From Negativicutes bacterium (GTDB taxonomy: Bacteria; Bacillota; Negativicutes; Sporomusales; JAOACF01), in NCBI GenBank assembly GCA_026417995.1, contig JAOACF010000005.1, forward strand, positions 1 through 40,600: DNA of 40,600 nucleotides. Reading direction: 5' to 3'. The position numbers were made by a program, and so were the translations under genes. The first letter of the stretch is position 1; each line of letters opens with the position of its first letter. The notes beneath the pieces were generated by a model. The model searched no databases, was not told the origin of the DNA, and saw nothing but the letters and a program-made list of their open reading frames with translations. This document shows, piece by piece, positions 1 to 7,537 of this stretch.

Positions 1-486
1 CATTGCATCAAAGGGACAATTGCTAACACATGTCCCAAGTCCCAAACAGCCGTATTTGCAGCTTTTCGGACCGCCAAACAGCAAATTTGCCGCCATGCAG
101 TCTGTTACACCGGAATATTCATAAGCTTTTACCGCCTTGCCTTCGGCCCCTGCGCACTTTACCTGCGCAATGCGGGGCTCAACTGCGGCAGCAGCCTTGC
201 CTGTAAGCTCCGCGACTGCCTTCGCCACGGGATCTTTACCGGGGATACAAAGCGTCGGCGGTACATCCGGATTGGTAACAACCGCCTCCGCATAAGCCAT
301 GCAGCCGGCAAAGCCGCAGGCACCGCACTGGCCTTTGGGCAAAACGTCTTCTACCGCATGAATGAGCGGATTAACCTCGATAGCTAATTTCTTGTTAGCA
401 TAGGCGAGGACCAAGCCAAAAATAACACCCAAGCTTGTCATAATGGCAAGTATTATCAATGAATGACTTATGAGAGAATGTTCCAT
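1..486 (-). CDS. rnfB: RnfB, ion-translocating electron transport complex subunit B (3' end outside window)
   Basis: This is the first 162 residues of RnfB, the iron-sulfur subunit that takes electrons from ferredoxin into the membrane Rnf complex (ferredoxin:NAD+ oxidoreductase). The ATG at 486 follows a clear AAGGAGCG ribosome binding site. Residues 8-30 form a membrane anchor. A four-cysteine cluster motif follows (C54, C57, C62, C80, in CGACGFAGC context), and a ferredoxin-type set begins at C143, C147, C153 and C157. The frame is open to position 1, so the remaining C-terminal ferredoxin clusters lie outside the window. It is the last visible gene of the rnfC-D-G-E-A-B order, 30 bp after rnfA. 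Confidence 0.95.
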   Translation of the reverse strand, partial: MEHSLISHSLIILAIMTSLGVIFGLVLAYANKKLAIEVNPLIHAVEDVLPKGQCGACGFAGCMAYAEAVVTNPDVPPTLCIPGKDPVAKAVAELTGKAAAAVEPRIAQVKCAGAEGKAVKAYEYSGVTDCMAANLLFGGPKSCKYGCLGLGTCVSNCPFDAM

Positions 487-516
487 TTACGTCTCACGCT
501 CCTTTCCATACCCGCC

Positions 517-1098
517 TTATAACGGTATCATGCCTGAAAAACCTAAAAAAGACAGGGCAAGCATACCCGCGATAATAAAGGCAATCCCCATCCCCTGAAG
601 GCTTTTGGGCACATCGGCATACTGCAGCTTTTCCCGCAAACTGGCCATCAGGATGATCGCCAGGGCAAAGCCTGCCCCTGAGCCAAAGGCATTAATAATG
701 CTTTTCAGGAAACCGTAGTTGGCTGTGGCGTTAATGAGCGGTACGCCCAGTACCACGCAGTTGGTAGCTATGAGCACCAGGTATATCCCCCACATTTCGT
801 AGAGAGCAGGCGCAAACTTTTTTATGGCAATCTCTAAAAACTGCACGAAACAAGCGATAAGCACGACGAAAACTACAATTTTCAGGAATACGAGATCATA
901 TGGTACCAAAACGAAGTTATACACCAGCCACGCCAGTGCGGATGATATGGTAAGGATTGAGGCTACCGCCATGCCCATCCCCACCGATGCGCTTAAACTC
1001 TTGGAAACTCCGAAGAAAATACAAAGGCCCAAAAAGCGGGTCAGTACAAAGTTATTGACAATAACGGCACCCATAAATAATGTGAAGTATTCCATCAT
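517..1098 (-). CDS. rnfA: RnfA, membrane subunit of the Rnf complex
   Basis: This 193-residue protein is almost wholly hydrophobic, with about six transmembrane helices. It matches the RnfA/NqrE family in length and in its start (MMEYFTLFMGAVIVNNFVLT). RnfA and RnfE are paralogous subunits that together hold an iron-sulfur centre in the membrane and link cytoplasmic electron transfer to ion movement. Two ATG codons stand side by side at 1098 and 1095, and the first overlaps the rnfE stop codon, so translation is probably coupled. A GAGG-type ribosome binding site lies inside the end of rnfE. Confidence 0.95.
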   Translation of the reverse strand: MMEYFTLFMGAVIVNNFVLTRFLGLCIFFGVSKSLSASVGMGMAVASILTISSALAWLVYNFVLVPYDLVFLKIVVFVVLIACFVQFLEIAIKKFAPALYEMWGIYLVLIATNCVVLGVPLINATANYGFLKSIINAFGSGAGFALAIILMASLREKLQYADVPKSLQGMGIAFIIAGMLALSFLGFSGMIPL

Positions 1099-1769
1099 CC
1101 TGCCTCACCCCTTTGTACTGCAAGCTGCTGACAGGCCGTTTTAGCCTTTAAGGCAGCCTGTTTATTCTGATATTCGGCAATTAGATTAAACATTCCGATC
1201 ATCAGGCCGATGACCAAGAAAGCTCCGGGCGCGAGGATCATGATCATAGGACCGTCATACGCCTGAGGGAAGATTTGTATGGCCAGGGAAGTGCCGCCAA
1301 GTATCATGCCGGTTCCAAGAACCTCGCGGATAACGGCGATAAACACCATTGCCAAGGCAAAACCGGCACCCATGCCTAAGCCGTCAACGGCAGACGGCAG
1401 CACATCGTTCTTCATGGCAAACACTTCCGCCCTGGCCAGGATAATCGCAAATACCACAATCAGTTCGAGGTAAAGGCCTAATTCCTTATAAACCGCCGGA
1501 AAATAAGCTTCTAAAATTAATATAATCAGGGTAACGATGGTAGCGATTATGGTAATAAACACCGGCACGCGAACTTTCGGATTTACATAGTTTTTAACGA
1601 GCGAGACAACAATGTTGTTGGCTGTAATAACCGCCAAAACCGACAGCCCCATTCCGAGCGCGTTAAAGACGGTCGAAGTTACCGCCAGCGCCGGGCAAAG
1701 GCTTAACGCAAGGCGGAATATGGGATTCATTTCAAAAATGCCCTTTTTAAATATGGACCAGTAGTTCAT
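1095..1769 (-). CDS. rnfE: RnfE, membrane subunit of the Rnf complex
   Basis: This 224-residue polytopic membrane protein belongs to the RnfE/NqrD family and is the paralogue of RnfA. It starts MNYWSIFKKGIFEMNPIF and has about six hydrophobic segments, including the conserved stretch around LGLYLELIVVFAIILAR and the glycine-rich GLGMGAGFALAM. The C-terminal 25 residues are polar and charged, as expected for a cytoplasmic tail. It lies 9 bp after rnfG and overlaps rnfA by 4 bp, consistent with one cotranscribed, translationally coupled set. Confidence 0.95.
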   Translation of the reverse strand: MNYWSIFKKGIFEMNPIFRLALSLCPALAVTSTVFNALGMGLSVLAVITANNIVVSLVKNYVNPKVRVPVFITIIATIVTLIILILEAYFPAVYKELGLYLELIVVFAIILARAEVFAMKNDVLPSAVDGLGMGAGFALAMVFIAVIREVLGTGMILGGTSLAIQIFPQAYDGPMIMILAPGAFLVIGLMIGMFNLIAEYQNKQAALKAKTACQQLAVQRGEAG

Positions 1770-1778
1770 ATTCGCACC

Positions 1779-2354
1779 TCACTTTTTCTGGCTTGCTGCA
1801 TATTCGGCAACCGCTTCTACAGCGTCTTTAATGCCTTTCGTTACCGCCCTAGAGGTAATAGTCGCTCCGGTCAGCGCTTGAATATTCTTATCAGAAGGGA
1901 CTTTGACAACCTCCAAATCATTTGCCTCCTTGCCGCTAAACTGCTTGCGGAATTTAGGCTCTGTCATTTTATCGCCAAGCCCCGGAGTTTCGGCGTGTTT
2001 GAGAACTTTGAAGTCCATTGCTTTGCCGTCGGGAGTTACTGCAGCCAGCATTTCGATCGTACCTGCGTATCCCTTGCCGCTGGCAGGCACGACATAGGCA
2101 ATCACCTTGCCGTCTTTAATGCCGGCATACCATCCTTCCTTGCCTTCGACGGCTTTGAAGGAATCAGCGTCTTTTACCAGCTCCCGCATAGCATCATTCT
2201 TGGCTTTTATCCGCTGGGCCGCTGCAGCCGGCTCGGTGATGGCATACGTTCCCGCAATAATTGCCCCGGAAATAAAACAGGTAATAGTCAGGTTCATGGC
2301 AATTTTAAAAATACTGTTATTTTTATCATCGTGTCCGTGTGCGTCATGAGCCAT
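1779..2354 (-). CDS. rnfG: RnfG, FMN-carrying subunit of the Rnf complex
   Basis: RnfG carries a covalently bound FMN on the outer face of the membrane and passes electrons between Rnf subunits. The protein has a short polar N-terminus, one membrane helix near residues 18-40, and an FMN-binding domain. The flavinylation motif reads TGATITS near residues 162-168, with Thr165 the expected attachment residue. I chose the ATG at 2354 (191 residues) because AAGGAGGT lies just before it; the longer frame to 2396 has no such site and would overlap rnfD. The N-terminal HDAHGHDD is histidine- and aspartate-rich, which I cannot explain. Confidence 0.93.
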   Translation of the reverse strand: MAHDAHGHDDKNNSIFKIAMNLTITCFISGAIIAGTYAITEPAAAAQRIKAKNDAMRELVKDADSFKAVEGKEGWYAGIKDGKVIAYVVPASGKGYAGTIEMLAAVTPDGKAMDFKVLKHAETPGLGDKMTEPKFRKQFSGKEANDLEVVKVPSDKNIQALTGATITSRAVTKGIKDAVEAVAEYAASQKK

Positions 2355-2359
2355 AGTTC

Positions 2360-3334
2360 CTACCTCCTTGCCCCGAATTTTGCGGGCTTGATCCATAGGT
2401 CAATCAACGGGGTGACGCAATTCATAAGCAGGATAGCATAGCATACCCCTTCCGGATAGCCGCCCAACAGTCGAATCAAAACGGTCAGTGCGCCGGCTCC
2501 CGCCGCAAAAACCATTTGCCCTTTCACCGTGATAGGAATCGTCACCATATCAGTAGCCATGTAAAACGCACCCAGTATCAGTCCGCCAGACATCATATGC
2601 ATAATGGGATCTTGGCCGAAAACTGCCGTCAAAGCACCCACGGTGCCAATCATAATGACCGGTACTTGCCAGTTGATGTAGCCGCGATAGATAAGAAACA
2701 AGCCGCCGGCAATTAAAAGCAGCGCTGAAGTCTCGCCCATACTGCCACTGCGTGTGCCAATGAAAAGAGACTTATACATTTCGGCCTTGTCACCGAAAAC
2801 CGCAACCAGCTTTTCGTATCCCTGCATTTTCAATATACCTAACGGTGTAGCTGAGGTAACCCCGTCTACTTTGCTGGCCATTTCCGGCCAGGTAGTCATG
2901 GCGACAGGCCAGGAAGCCAGCAAAACAGCCCGGCCAATCAGCGCCGGATTAAAGATATTATAGCCTAAGCCGCCCATTGTGTGCTTGGCCACGGCGATAG
3001 CGGCCACAGTGCCGAATACAGGCATATACCAGGGCAAAGTTGCGGGAATGTTCATTGCCAGCAGCAGACCTGTGAGAAATGCGCTGCCGTCATTGATTGT
3101 TACCGGCTTGTCCCGCCATCTCTGAATTAAATACTCGGTTGCCACGGCAACGACAATACACAGAACCATTGTCGTCAAGGCCGGCATACCAAAGCGGTAT
3201 ACCGAAAACAAAGCCGCCGGGGCCAGCGTGGCATTTACCGTCCACATAATCCGAGCGATAGATTCGTCTGAGCGAATATGCGGCGAAGCTGACACTGTCA
3301 GCATCCTTGTCTGTACATTAGCTTCCGCGCTCAC
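2360..3334 (-). CDS. rnfD: RnfD, membrane flavoprotein subunit of the Rnf complex
   Basis: This 324-residue polytopic protein is of the RnfD/NqrB family, which holds a covalent FMN and forms part of the ion path. The likely flavinylation site is in DGVTSATPLG, in the usual loop before the second half of the protein. The start codon is GTG at 3334, preceded by AGGAGGT at good spacing. About nine or ten hydrophobic segments can be seen. The gene sits 11 bp after rnfC and 5 bp before the chosen rnfG start. Confidence 0.94.
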   Translation of the reverse strand: MSAEANVQTRMLTVSASPHIRSDESIARIMWTVNATLAPAALFSVYRFGMPALTTMVLCIVVAVATEYLIQRWRDKPVTINDGSAFLTGLLLAMNIPATLPWYMPVFGTVAAIAVAKHTMGGLGYNIFNPALIGRAVLLASWPVAMTTWPEMASKVDGVTSATPLGILKMQGYEKLVAVFGDKAEMYKSLFIGTRSGSMGETSALLLIAGGLFLIYRGYINWQVPVIMIGTVGALTAVFGQDPIMHMMSGGLILGAFYMATDMVTIPITVKGQMVFAAGAGALTVLIRLLGGYPEGVCYAILLMNCVTPLIDLWIKPAKFGARR

Positions 3335-3345
3335 ACGTCCACCTC

Positions 3346-4665
3346 CTATTTTTTCGCGGCTGCCGCCGCAGTCTGTGCTTTGGAAAGTTTAACGTAATGC
3401 ACGATATTCCGTTTGGCCGGACATACATATACGCATGAACCGCATTCTACGCAATCCAGCAGGTCGTATTCCTCTTTCGCCGTCTGGTACAATCCCCGCT
3501 CGCCAAGTATGCTCAGCATGTTCGGCGTCAGACCCATAGGGCAGGCCTTCACGCAGCGGCCACAGCGAATACACGGCCGCTCCGGCCCGGCATTCACATC
3601 CGCGGCGCTTAGCGCCAATATGCCGGAGACCCCTTTAATAACAGGCACTTCCAGGCTGCGCTGCGCCATACCCATCATGGGGCCGCCCATAATAATTTTA
3701 GCCAGCTGTTCCTTAAGGCCGCCGCAAAACTCAACAGCCTGCCCAAACGTGCAGCCAACCCGGAGGCGAATATTCTTCGGCTCGGCCACGGCTCCACCGG
3801 TAACGGTAACCACACGTTCAATCAGCGGTATGCCCTTCTCTACCGCGTTGGCCACAGCGACTACCGTGCCGACATTCTGCACAACGACACCGACGTCCAT
3901 CGGCAAACCACCAGACGGAACCTCCCTGTCAACAATTGCTTTAATGAGGGTCTTTTCCGCGCCCTGCGGATATTTCGTCTCCAGCGCCACTACCTCGATG
4001 CCCGTGCCGGCGGCAGCGATACGCATAGCCTCAATGGCGTCGGGTTTATTGGCTTCGATGCCGATAAAGCCTTTCACAACGCCAAGAACTTTCATCACAA
4101 TCTGCGTTCCGGTGATCACCCGCTCCGCCTCTTCCAGCATGACGCGGTGGTCGGCTGTCAGATACGGCTCGCATTCCGCGCCATTGAGAATAAAGGTATC
4201 AATCTTTTTCTCGGCAGGAGGCGCAAGTTTCACATGCGTGGGGAAAGTCGCTCCCCCCATGCCGACAATGCCGGCATCGCGGATAATATCTTTGATCGCC
4301 GCCGCATCAAGAACTTTCCATTCTCGCTGGAGCGGCAGCCCGTCAAGCCACTCATCCAAACCGTCACTTTCAATGACGATGGCTGTGCAAGAGCCGAATA
4401 CCGGATGCGGATACTCGGCAACCTCGACCACTTTTCCGGATACCGAAGCATGGACCGGGCTGGCGACAAATGCCTGCGCCTCGGCTATCATCTGGCCTTT
4501 TTTAACCAAATCACCCGCCTTGACGATTGGTGTGCACGGCGCGCCAATATGCTGCCGCACAGGAATAATTACTCTTGCGGGAAGGGGCATGACTTCAACC
4601 GGTTTGGCGGCAGTCATCCGCTTGCGGTCGTCAGGGTGCACCCCTCCCTGAAATGTTTTGGCCAT
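3346..4665 (-). CDS. rnfC: RnfC, NADH-binding subunit of the Rnf complex
   Basis: RnfC is the peripheral subunit where electrons reach NAD+. The 439-residue protein has the expected order: an N-terminal barrel-sandwich region, a NuoF-like NADH/FMN domain (GGATFPTHVKL near residue 140), a soluble-ligand-binding region, and two C-terminal [4Fe-4S] motifs. The first is C365, C368, C371, C375 (CIRCGRCVKACP) and the second is C405, C408, C411, C415 (CVECGSCVYVCP). The tail is alanine-rich. The ATG at 4665 follows GAGGTGA. It lies 17 bp after the rseC-like gene, with which it probably shares a transcript. Confidence 0.95.
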   Translation of the reverse strand: MAKTFQGGVHPDDRKRMTAAKPVEVMPLPARVIIPVRQHIGAPCTPIVKAGDLVKKGQMIAEAQAFVASPVHASVSGKVVEVAEYPHPVFGSCTAIVIESDGLDEWLDGLPLQREWKVLDAAAIKDIIRDAGIVGMGGATFPTHVKLAPPAEKKIDTFILNGAECEPYLTADHRVMLEEAERVITGTQIVMKVLGVVKGFIGIEANKPDAIEAMRIAAAGTGIEVVALETKYPQGAEKTLIKAIVDREVPSGGLPMDVGVVVQNVGTVVAVANAVEKGIPLIERVVTVTGGAVAEPKNIRLRVGCTFGQAVEFCGGLKEQLAKIIMGGPMMGMAQRSLEVPVIKGVSGILALSAADVNAGPERPCIRCGRCVKACPMGLTPNMLSILGERGLYQTAKEEYDLLDCVECGSCVYVCPAKRNIVHYVKLSKAQTAAAAAKK

Positions 4666-4682
4666 AGTATCACCTCACAAAA

Positions 4683-5102
4683 TTACTCAGACAAGATGCG
4701 AATAATGACTGGCCGCATGTCGTTATCGCTTCTGGCGCGACGGTCAAACCGGCGTATCGCGTATAGCGAAATAGTGAAACCGAAAATGCCGCCGCCAATT
4801 TGGACAGGATTTGCCGGGACAAGCAGTGCATCGGCCAAATAGGTGCCGCCGGACGCTCCCGCGAAAACTCCCAGTAAAGGCAGTATGAAAACAATGAATG
4901 CCGCCTTCACGATGCTGTCTTGCTGCATTTCCAGCAGCACCCGCTGACCCGGTCTGGCATCTACCGGATTGCGGGCCTCCAGCACGGCGGCAGTATTTCC
5001 CGGGCAAGAACCGCAATTCTCGCAGGATGAATGCCGGGCCACCTTTACTTTGGCTATACCGTTCACTGTCGCCAATACAATCCCTTCCTGACTTTTTTCC
5101 AA
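4683..5102 (-). CDS. RseC/MucC-family membrane protein (SoxR-reducing system type), first gene of the rnf operon
   Basis: The family is named for E. coli RseC, part of the system that reduces SoxR beside Rnf-like (Rsx) genes; the family is often encoded next to rnf. The 139-residue protein has an N-terminal domain with the cysteine cluster SSCENCGSC, then two membrane helices around residues 68-90 and 97-118, and a basic tail. I place the start at TTG 5102, because GGGAGGT stands six bases before it. The open frame continues to a GTG at 5117, but that GTG overlaps the ribosome binding site. A role in assembling or reducing Rnf is an inference from position. Confidence 0.8.
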   Translation of the reverse strand: MEKSQEGIVLATVNGIAKVKVARHSSCENCGSCPGNTAAVLEARNPVDARPGQRVLLEMQQDSIVKAAFIVFILPLLGVFAGASGGTYLADALLVPANPVQIGGGIFGFTISLYAIRRFDRRARSDNDMRPVIIRILSE

Positions 5103-5128
5103 TACTGCACCTCCCACTCATGGATGGC

Positions 5129-5263
5129 GACGGAACAGGACGTTCCTAGTGTCGAGCGTGCCATGGACGGCATAACGCTCGATCCGACGAAACAGGATGG
5201 TCCCGTGCCGAGAGCTTGCTGCCTGGCATATGCGCACGATCTGACGGCACAGGCGTTCCTAGT
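5129..5263 (-). repeat. Degenerate tandem repeat with a 57-bp period, about 2.4 copies
   Basis: Units begin at 5129, 5186 and 5243, exactly 57 bp apart, each opening with a form of GACGGAACAGGA. The first and last thirds of the unit are well kept (the end reads GGCATA...CGATC in both full copies), while the middle varies. Each full unit can fold: CGAGCGT pairs with ACGCTCG in the first copy and CGTGC with GCACG in the second. GGAAC/GTTCC also forms a small hairpin at 5132-5146. The array lies in the leader just before the rseC-like gene and codes for nothing recognisable. Confidence 0.75.
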
Positions 5264-5356
5264 ATGCTCTGATGACAAAGAAAGAATAAATGCTTAAAAA
5301 GAGTTTGCAACACTCACCTAGCGCCGGGCGCGCCATGAAGAACCATAGCGCTTGGC

Positions 5357-5375
5357 CTAGTGGTCATACCAGTAC
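5357..5375 (-). promoter_or_regulatory. Candidate GntR/FadR-type operator
   Basis: The minus strand holds TGGTATGACCA (5361-5371), which fits the TnGTnnnACnA pattern known for FadR-subfamily regulators. It lies in the region between the carrier gene terminator and the rnf operon. A closely similar stretch, CTAGTGGTCATCCAG on the plus strand, lies before the dicarboxylate carrier at 10273. No regulator of this family is encoded in the window, so the assignment is tentative. The rest of 5264-5460 is AT-rich with no gene visible. Confidence 0.35.
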
Positions 5376-5460
5376 CTAAACATACTATATATTCATCTTT
5401 CGTAATCAAGTTACCTGCTTTAAATAGCATGTTAAATTTATAACTTTTAAAAGAATGCAG

Positions 5461-5496
5461 TAAAAACAGAAAAGAGCGAGATCTCTCTCGCTCTCC
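5461..5496 (-). terminator. Rho-independent terminator of the ArsB/NhaD-type gene
   Basis: On the minus strand GAGCGAGA pairs with TCTCGCTC (5474-5481 with 5486-5493) and is followed by TTTTCTGTTTTT. It lies 6 bp beyond the stop of the carrier gene. Confidence 0.85.
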
Positions 5497-5501
5497 AGGT
5501 C

Positions 5502-6779
5502 CTACATTAGATACCGGACATAAATATAAATATGCGAAATCACAATTGAAACCAGCATTAACGGGAAAGCAATTTTCATATACGCGAGGAATGTCATCGG
5601 GTAACCCCGTCCGGCAGCGATACTGGATACTACCACATTGGCCGATGCGCCGATAATTGTGCCGTTGCCGCCAAGGCAAGCGCCAAGCGCCAGCGACCAC
5701 CACAGTGTCGAGACGTCGATATTGCCAACCTGAGCCATCGACTTGATGAGCGGAATCATCGTCGCCACAAACGGAATATTGTCAATAAACGCCGAGGCTA
5801 TGGCGGAAAGCCAGAGAATGAGCGCGTTGAGCAATATAATATCGGAGTGAGTGATACTAAGACCCCATTCGGCGATCATGCGGATGACACCGGTTACTTC
5901 CAGACCGCCCACGACTATGAATAGACCGATAAAGAAAAACAGGGTGTTCCACTCCAATTCTTTAAAAATCTCCTCCGGCTCGATCCCGCTGACTAAGAGG
6001 AGCACCGCCGCGCCGCCCATCGCAATGGTTGCGGAATCAAAGTGAAGCGCTTTGTGCAGGACAAAGCCCGCGATCGTTAGCGTCAGTACCCCCAGCACTT
6101 TTTTCAGAAGTATAGGGTTTTCCAGATAGGAATTTTCATCCAAGTCCATGATGCGTTGCTGCGCTTCCGGGCTGACAATCAGCTGTTTCCGGTAAATCAT
6201 GAGAAACAGCCAGTTAGTAATGAAGCCAATGACAACAACCACGGGCGCAAGCGCAATTACAAAATCGTTAAAACCGAGCCCTACCGCACCGCCAATCATA
6301 ATATTCGGCGGGTCGCCGATCAGTGTCGCCGTGCCTCCGATGTTGGAAGCAAGTATCTCGGATACCAGGAACGGCACCGGATTAACCTTAAGCGAAGAAG
6401 TAATGGAAAAAATGATTGGCGTTACCAGCAGTACGGTAGTGACATTATCGAGAAAAGCGGAGGTAACGGCTGTAAAAACAAAAAATACTGTCATGATCCG
6501 CAGCGGGTCGCCTTTAACCCGTTTCGCCAGCAGCACGGCCATATACTCGAACATCCCTGTCCGCATGGCAATAGCAACAATGATCATCATGCCTGTCAGC
6601 AGTCCGAGAGTATTAAAATCAATCTTCACGATTGCCTCTTCCTGGGGCATGATTTTTACGAGCAAAAGAGCCACTGCCCCGACCAGAGCGATTTTCGTCC
6701 GGTGCACCTTTTCCGAAACAATTATGCCGTACACGGTTACAAAGATTGCAATGGCAATCCAGGCGCTACCGTTTAACAT
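5502..6779 (-). CDS. ArsB/NhaD-family ion transporter
   Basis: This 425-residue membrane protein belongs to the ion transporter superfamily that includes ArsB, NhaD Na+/H+ antiporters and SLC13 carriers. It shows about eleven helices in two inverted halves, each with the asparagine-rich discontinuous region typical of the group: AFLDNVTTVLLVTPI and GDPPNIMIG in the first half, AFIDNIPFVATMIP and GGNGTIIGASANVV in the second. The ATG at 6779 follows GGGAGGGG. It stands alone, with a terminator on each side. Na+/H+ antiport would suit a cell with a Na+-pumping decarboxylase, but arsenite or organic anion transport cannot be excluded from sequence alone. Confidence 0.8.
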   Translation of the reverse strand: MLNGSAWIAIAIFVTVYGIIVSEKVHRTKIALVGAVALLLVKIMPQEEAIVKIDFNTLGLLTGMMIIVAIAMRTGMFEYMAVLLAKRVKGDPLRIMTVFFVFTAVTSAFLDNVTTVLLVTPIIFSITSSLKVNPVPFLVSEILASNIGGTATLIGDPPNIMIGGAVGLGFNDFVIALAPVVVVIGFITNWLFLMIYRKQLIVSPEAQQRIMDLDENSYLENPILLKKVLGVLTLTIAGFVLHKALHFDSATIAMGGAAVLLLVSGIEPEEIFKELEWNTLFFFIGLFIVVGGLEVTGVIRMIAEWGLSITHSDIILLNALILWLSAIASAFIDNIPFVATMIPLIKSMAQVGNIDVSTLWWSLALGACLGGNGTIIGASANVVVSSIAAGRGYPMTFLAYMKIAFPLMLVSIVISHIYIYVRYLM

Positions 6780-6862
6780 AGTATCCCCTCCCAGGAAAAA
6801 TTTTCTTTTTTAATCGTAGCACTTTTCTGATAAAGGGGGAATACGTTTCCAGAAATTTGTGT

Positions 6863-6911
6863 GAAAAAAAATACAAACCCCGGAAAATCGGCTGTGATTT
6901 TCCCGGGGTTT
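6863..6911 (-). terminator. Rho-independent terminator after the 185-residue membrane protein gene
   Basis: On the minus strand CCCCGGGAAAATC pairs with GATTTTCCGGGG (one bulged base) across a short loop, followed by TTTGTATTTTTTTT. The stop codon of the gene lies 4 bp upstream. Confidence 0.92.
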
Positions 6912-6914
6912 TGT

Positions 6915-7472
6915 TTATTGTTCTGCTTTGATTTCTTCTTTTACCAGTTCTTGTATGGTTTTTTCCTCCGTGCCATGCACTTTTCCCGGCAGCTTATCCT
7001 TCAGCGCCGCCAGCATTTCCGGACTGGGCTTAAAGTAAACCCGGTGGTTTTGCTTTGCGCCTTTGTCATCATGATACTCATAGCCGAGCACCCAGACATC
7101 GCGTCCGTCAAGAGCTGAATTCAGGCGAAAGGTGCGGCGGAACTTAATGTAACTGACCAGCTTCGCTTTGTAGAGGTAGATGCCGAAAATGTCCTTGTAT
7201 AACACTTCGTGCTTCGCATCGCGGCCAAACAGGCCTCGCTTGGTAAAGATAATACTTCTTTTGCCTAATTCGTAGGTATATTTTGCGCCCATTCGCTCGG
7301 CCAGAATATAGAGCACGAATACTTCAAAAGCCAGCTCAACCGGGTGAAAGAAGCCCTTACCCAGCCATGCATACAGGTCAAAGGCAAACAGGAAGAGAAA
7401 GAATGCTACCAGCACGCCCATAATAATGGCGTTTTTGCGGGTAATGGTAGAGTGTACGGTTATGTTGGCCAT
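6915..7472 (-). CDS. Membrane protein of unknown function, PH-like C-terminal region
   Basis: I do not recognise a named family. The 185-residue protein has a short basic start, two membrane helices at about residues 14-35 and 42-58, and then a soluble region rich in beta strands. That region (YTYELGKRSIIFTKRGLFG, then VLYKDIFGIYLYKAKLVSY) resembles the layout of bacterial PH-domain membrane proteins. The C-terminus is charged and probably helical. The ATG at 7472 follows AGGGGGAT. That ribosome binding site is exactly complementary to a stretch 35-44 bases upstream, so translation may be controlled (see the hairpin entry). It lies 65 bp after the CoA-transferase gene and ends at a strong terminator. 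Confidence 0.6.
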   Translation of the reverse strand: MANITVHSTITRKNAIIMGVLVAFFLFLFAFDLYAWLGKGFFHPVELAFEVFVLYILAERMGAKYTYELGKRSIIFTKRGLFGRDAKHEVLYKDIFGIYLYKAKLVSYIKFRRTFRLNSALDGRDVWVLGYEYHDDKGAKQNHRVYFKPSPEMLAALKDKLPGKVHGTEEKTIQELVKEEIKAEQ

Positions 7473-7474
7473 GC

Positions 7475-7528
7475 TATCCCCCTATCACGGTTTGATCCGC
7501 TACTAGTATACCGTACCCTAGGGGGATA
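7475..7528 (-). promoter_or_regulatory. Leader hairpin that pairs with the ribosome binding site
   Basis: On the minus strand TATCCCCCTA (7519-7528) is the exact complement of TAGGGGGATA (7475-7484), which contains the ribosome binding site of the next gene and ends 2 bases before its ATG. A second pairing, ACGGT with ACCGT, lies inside. No U-tract follows, so it is not a typical terminator. Folded, it would hide the ribosome binding site. Confidence 0.65.
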
Positions 7529-7537
7529 CGCAAGCAA

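Noticed and set aside
1779-2396. Longer rnfG start at 2396
   Set aside because: It would overlap rnfD and lacks a ribosome binding site; AAGGAGGT precedes the ATG at 2354.
3413-4651. A 412-residue plus-strand open frame opposite rnfC
   Set aside because: It is an antisense shadow of a GC-rich gene: rnfC has full family motifs, while this frame has none and no ribosome binding site.
5129-5263. CRISPR-like array
   Set aside because: Only about 2.4 degenerate units, no uniform repeat and spacer, and no cas gene nearby.
5314-5703. A 129-residue open frame on the minus strand overlapping the NhaD-type gene end
   Set aside because: It runs through a clear terminator and out of frame with a well-supported gene.
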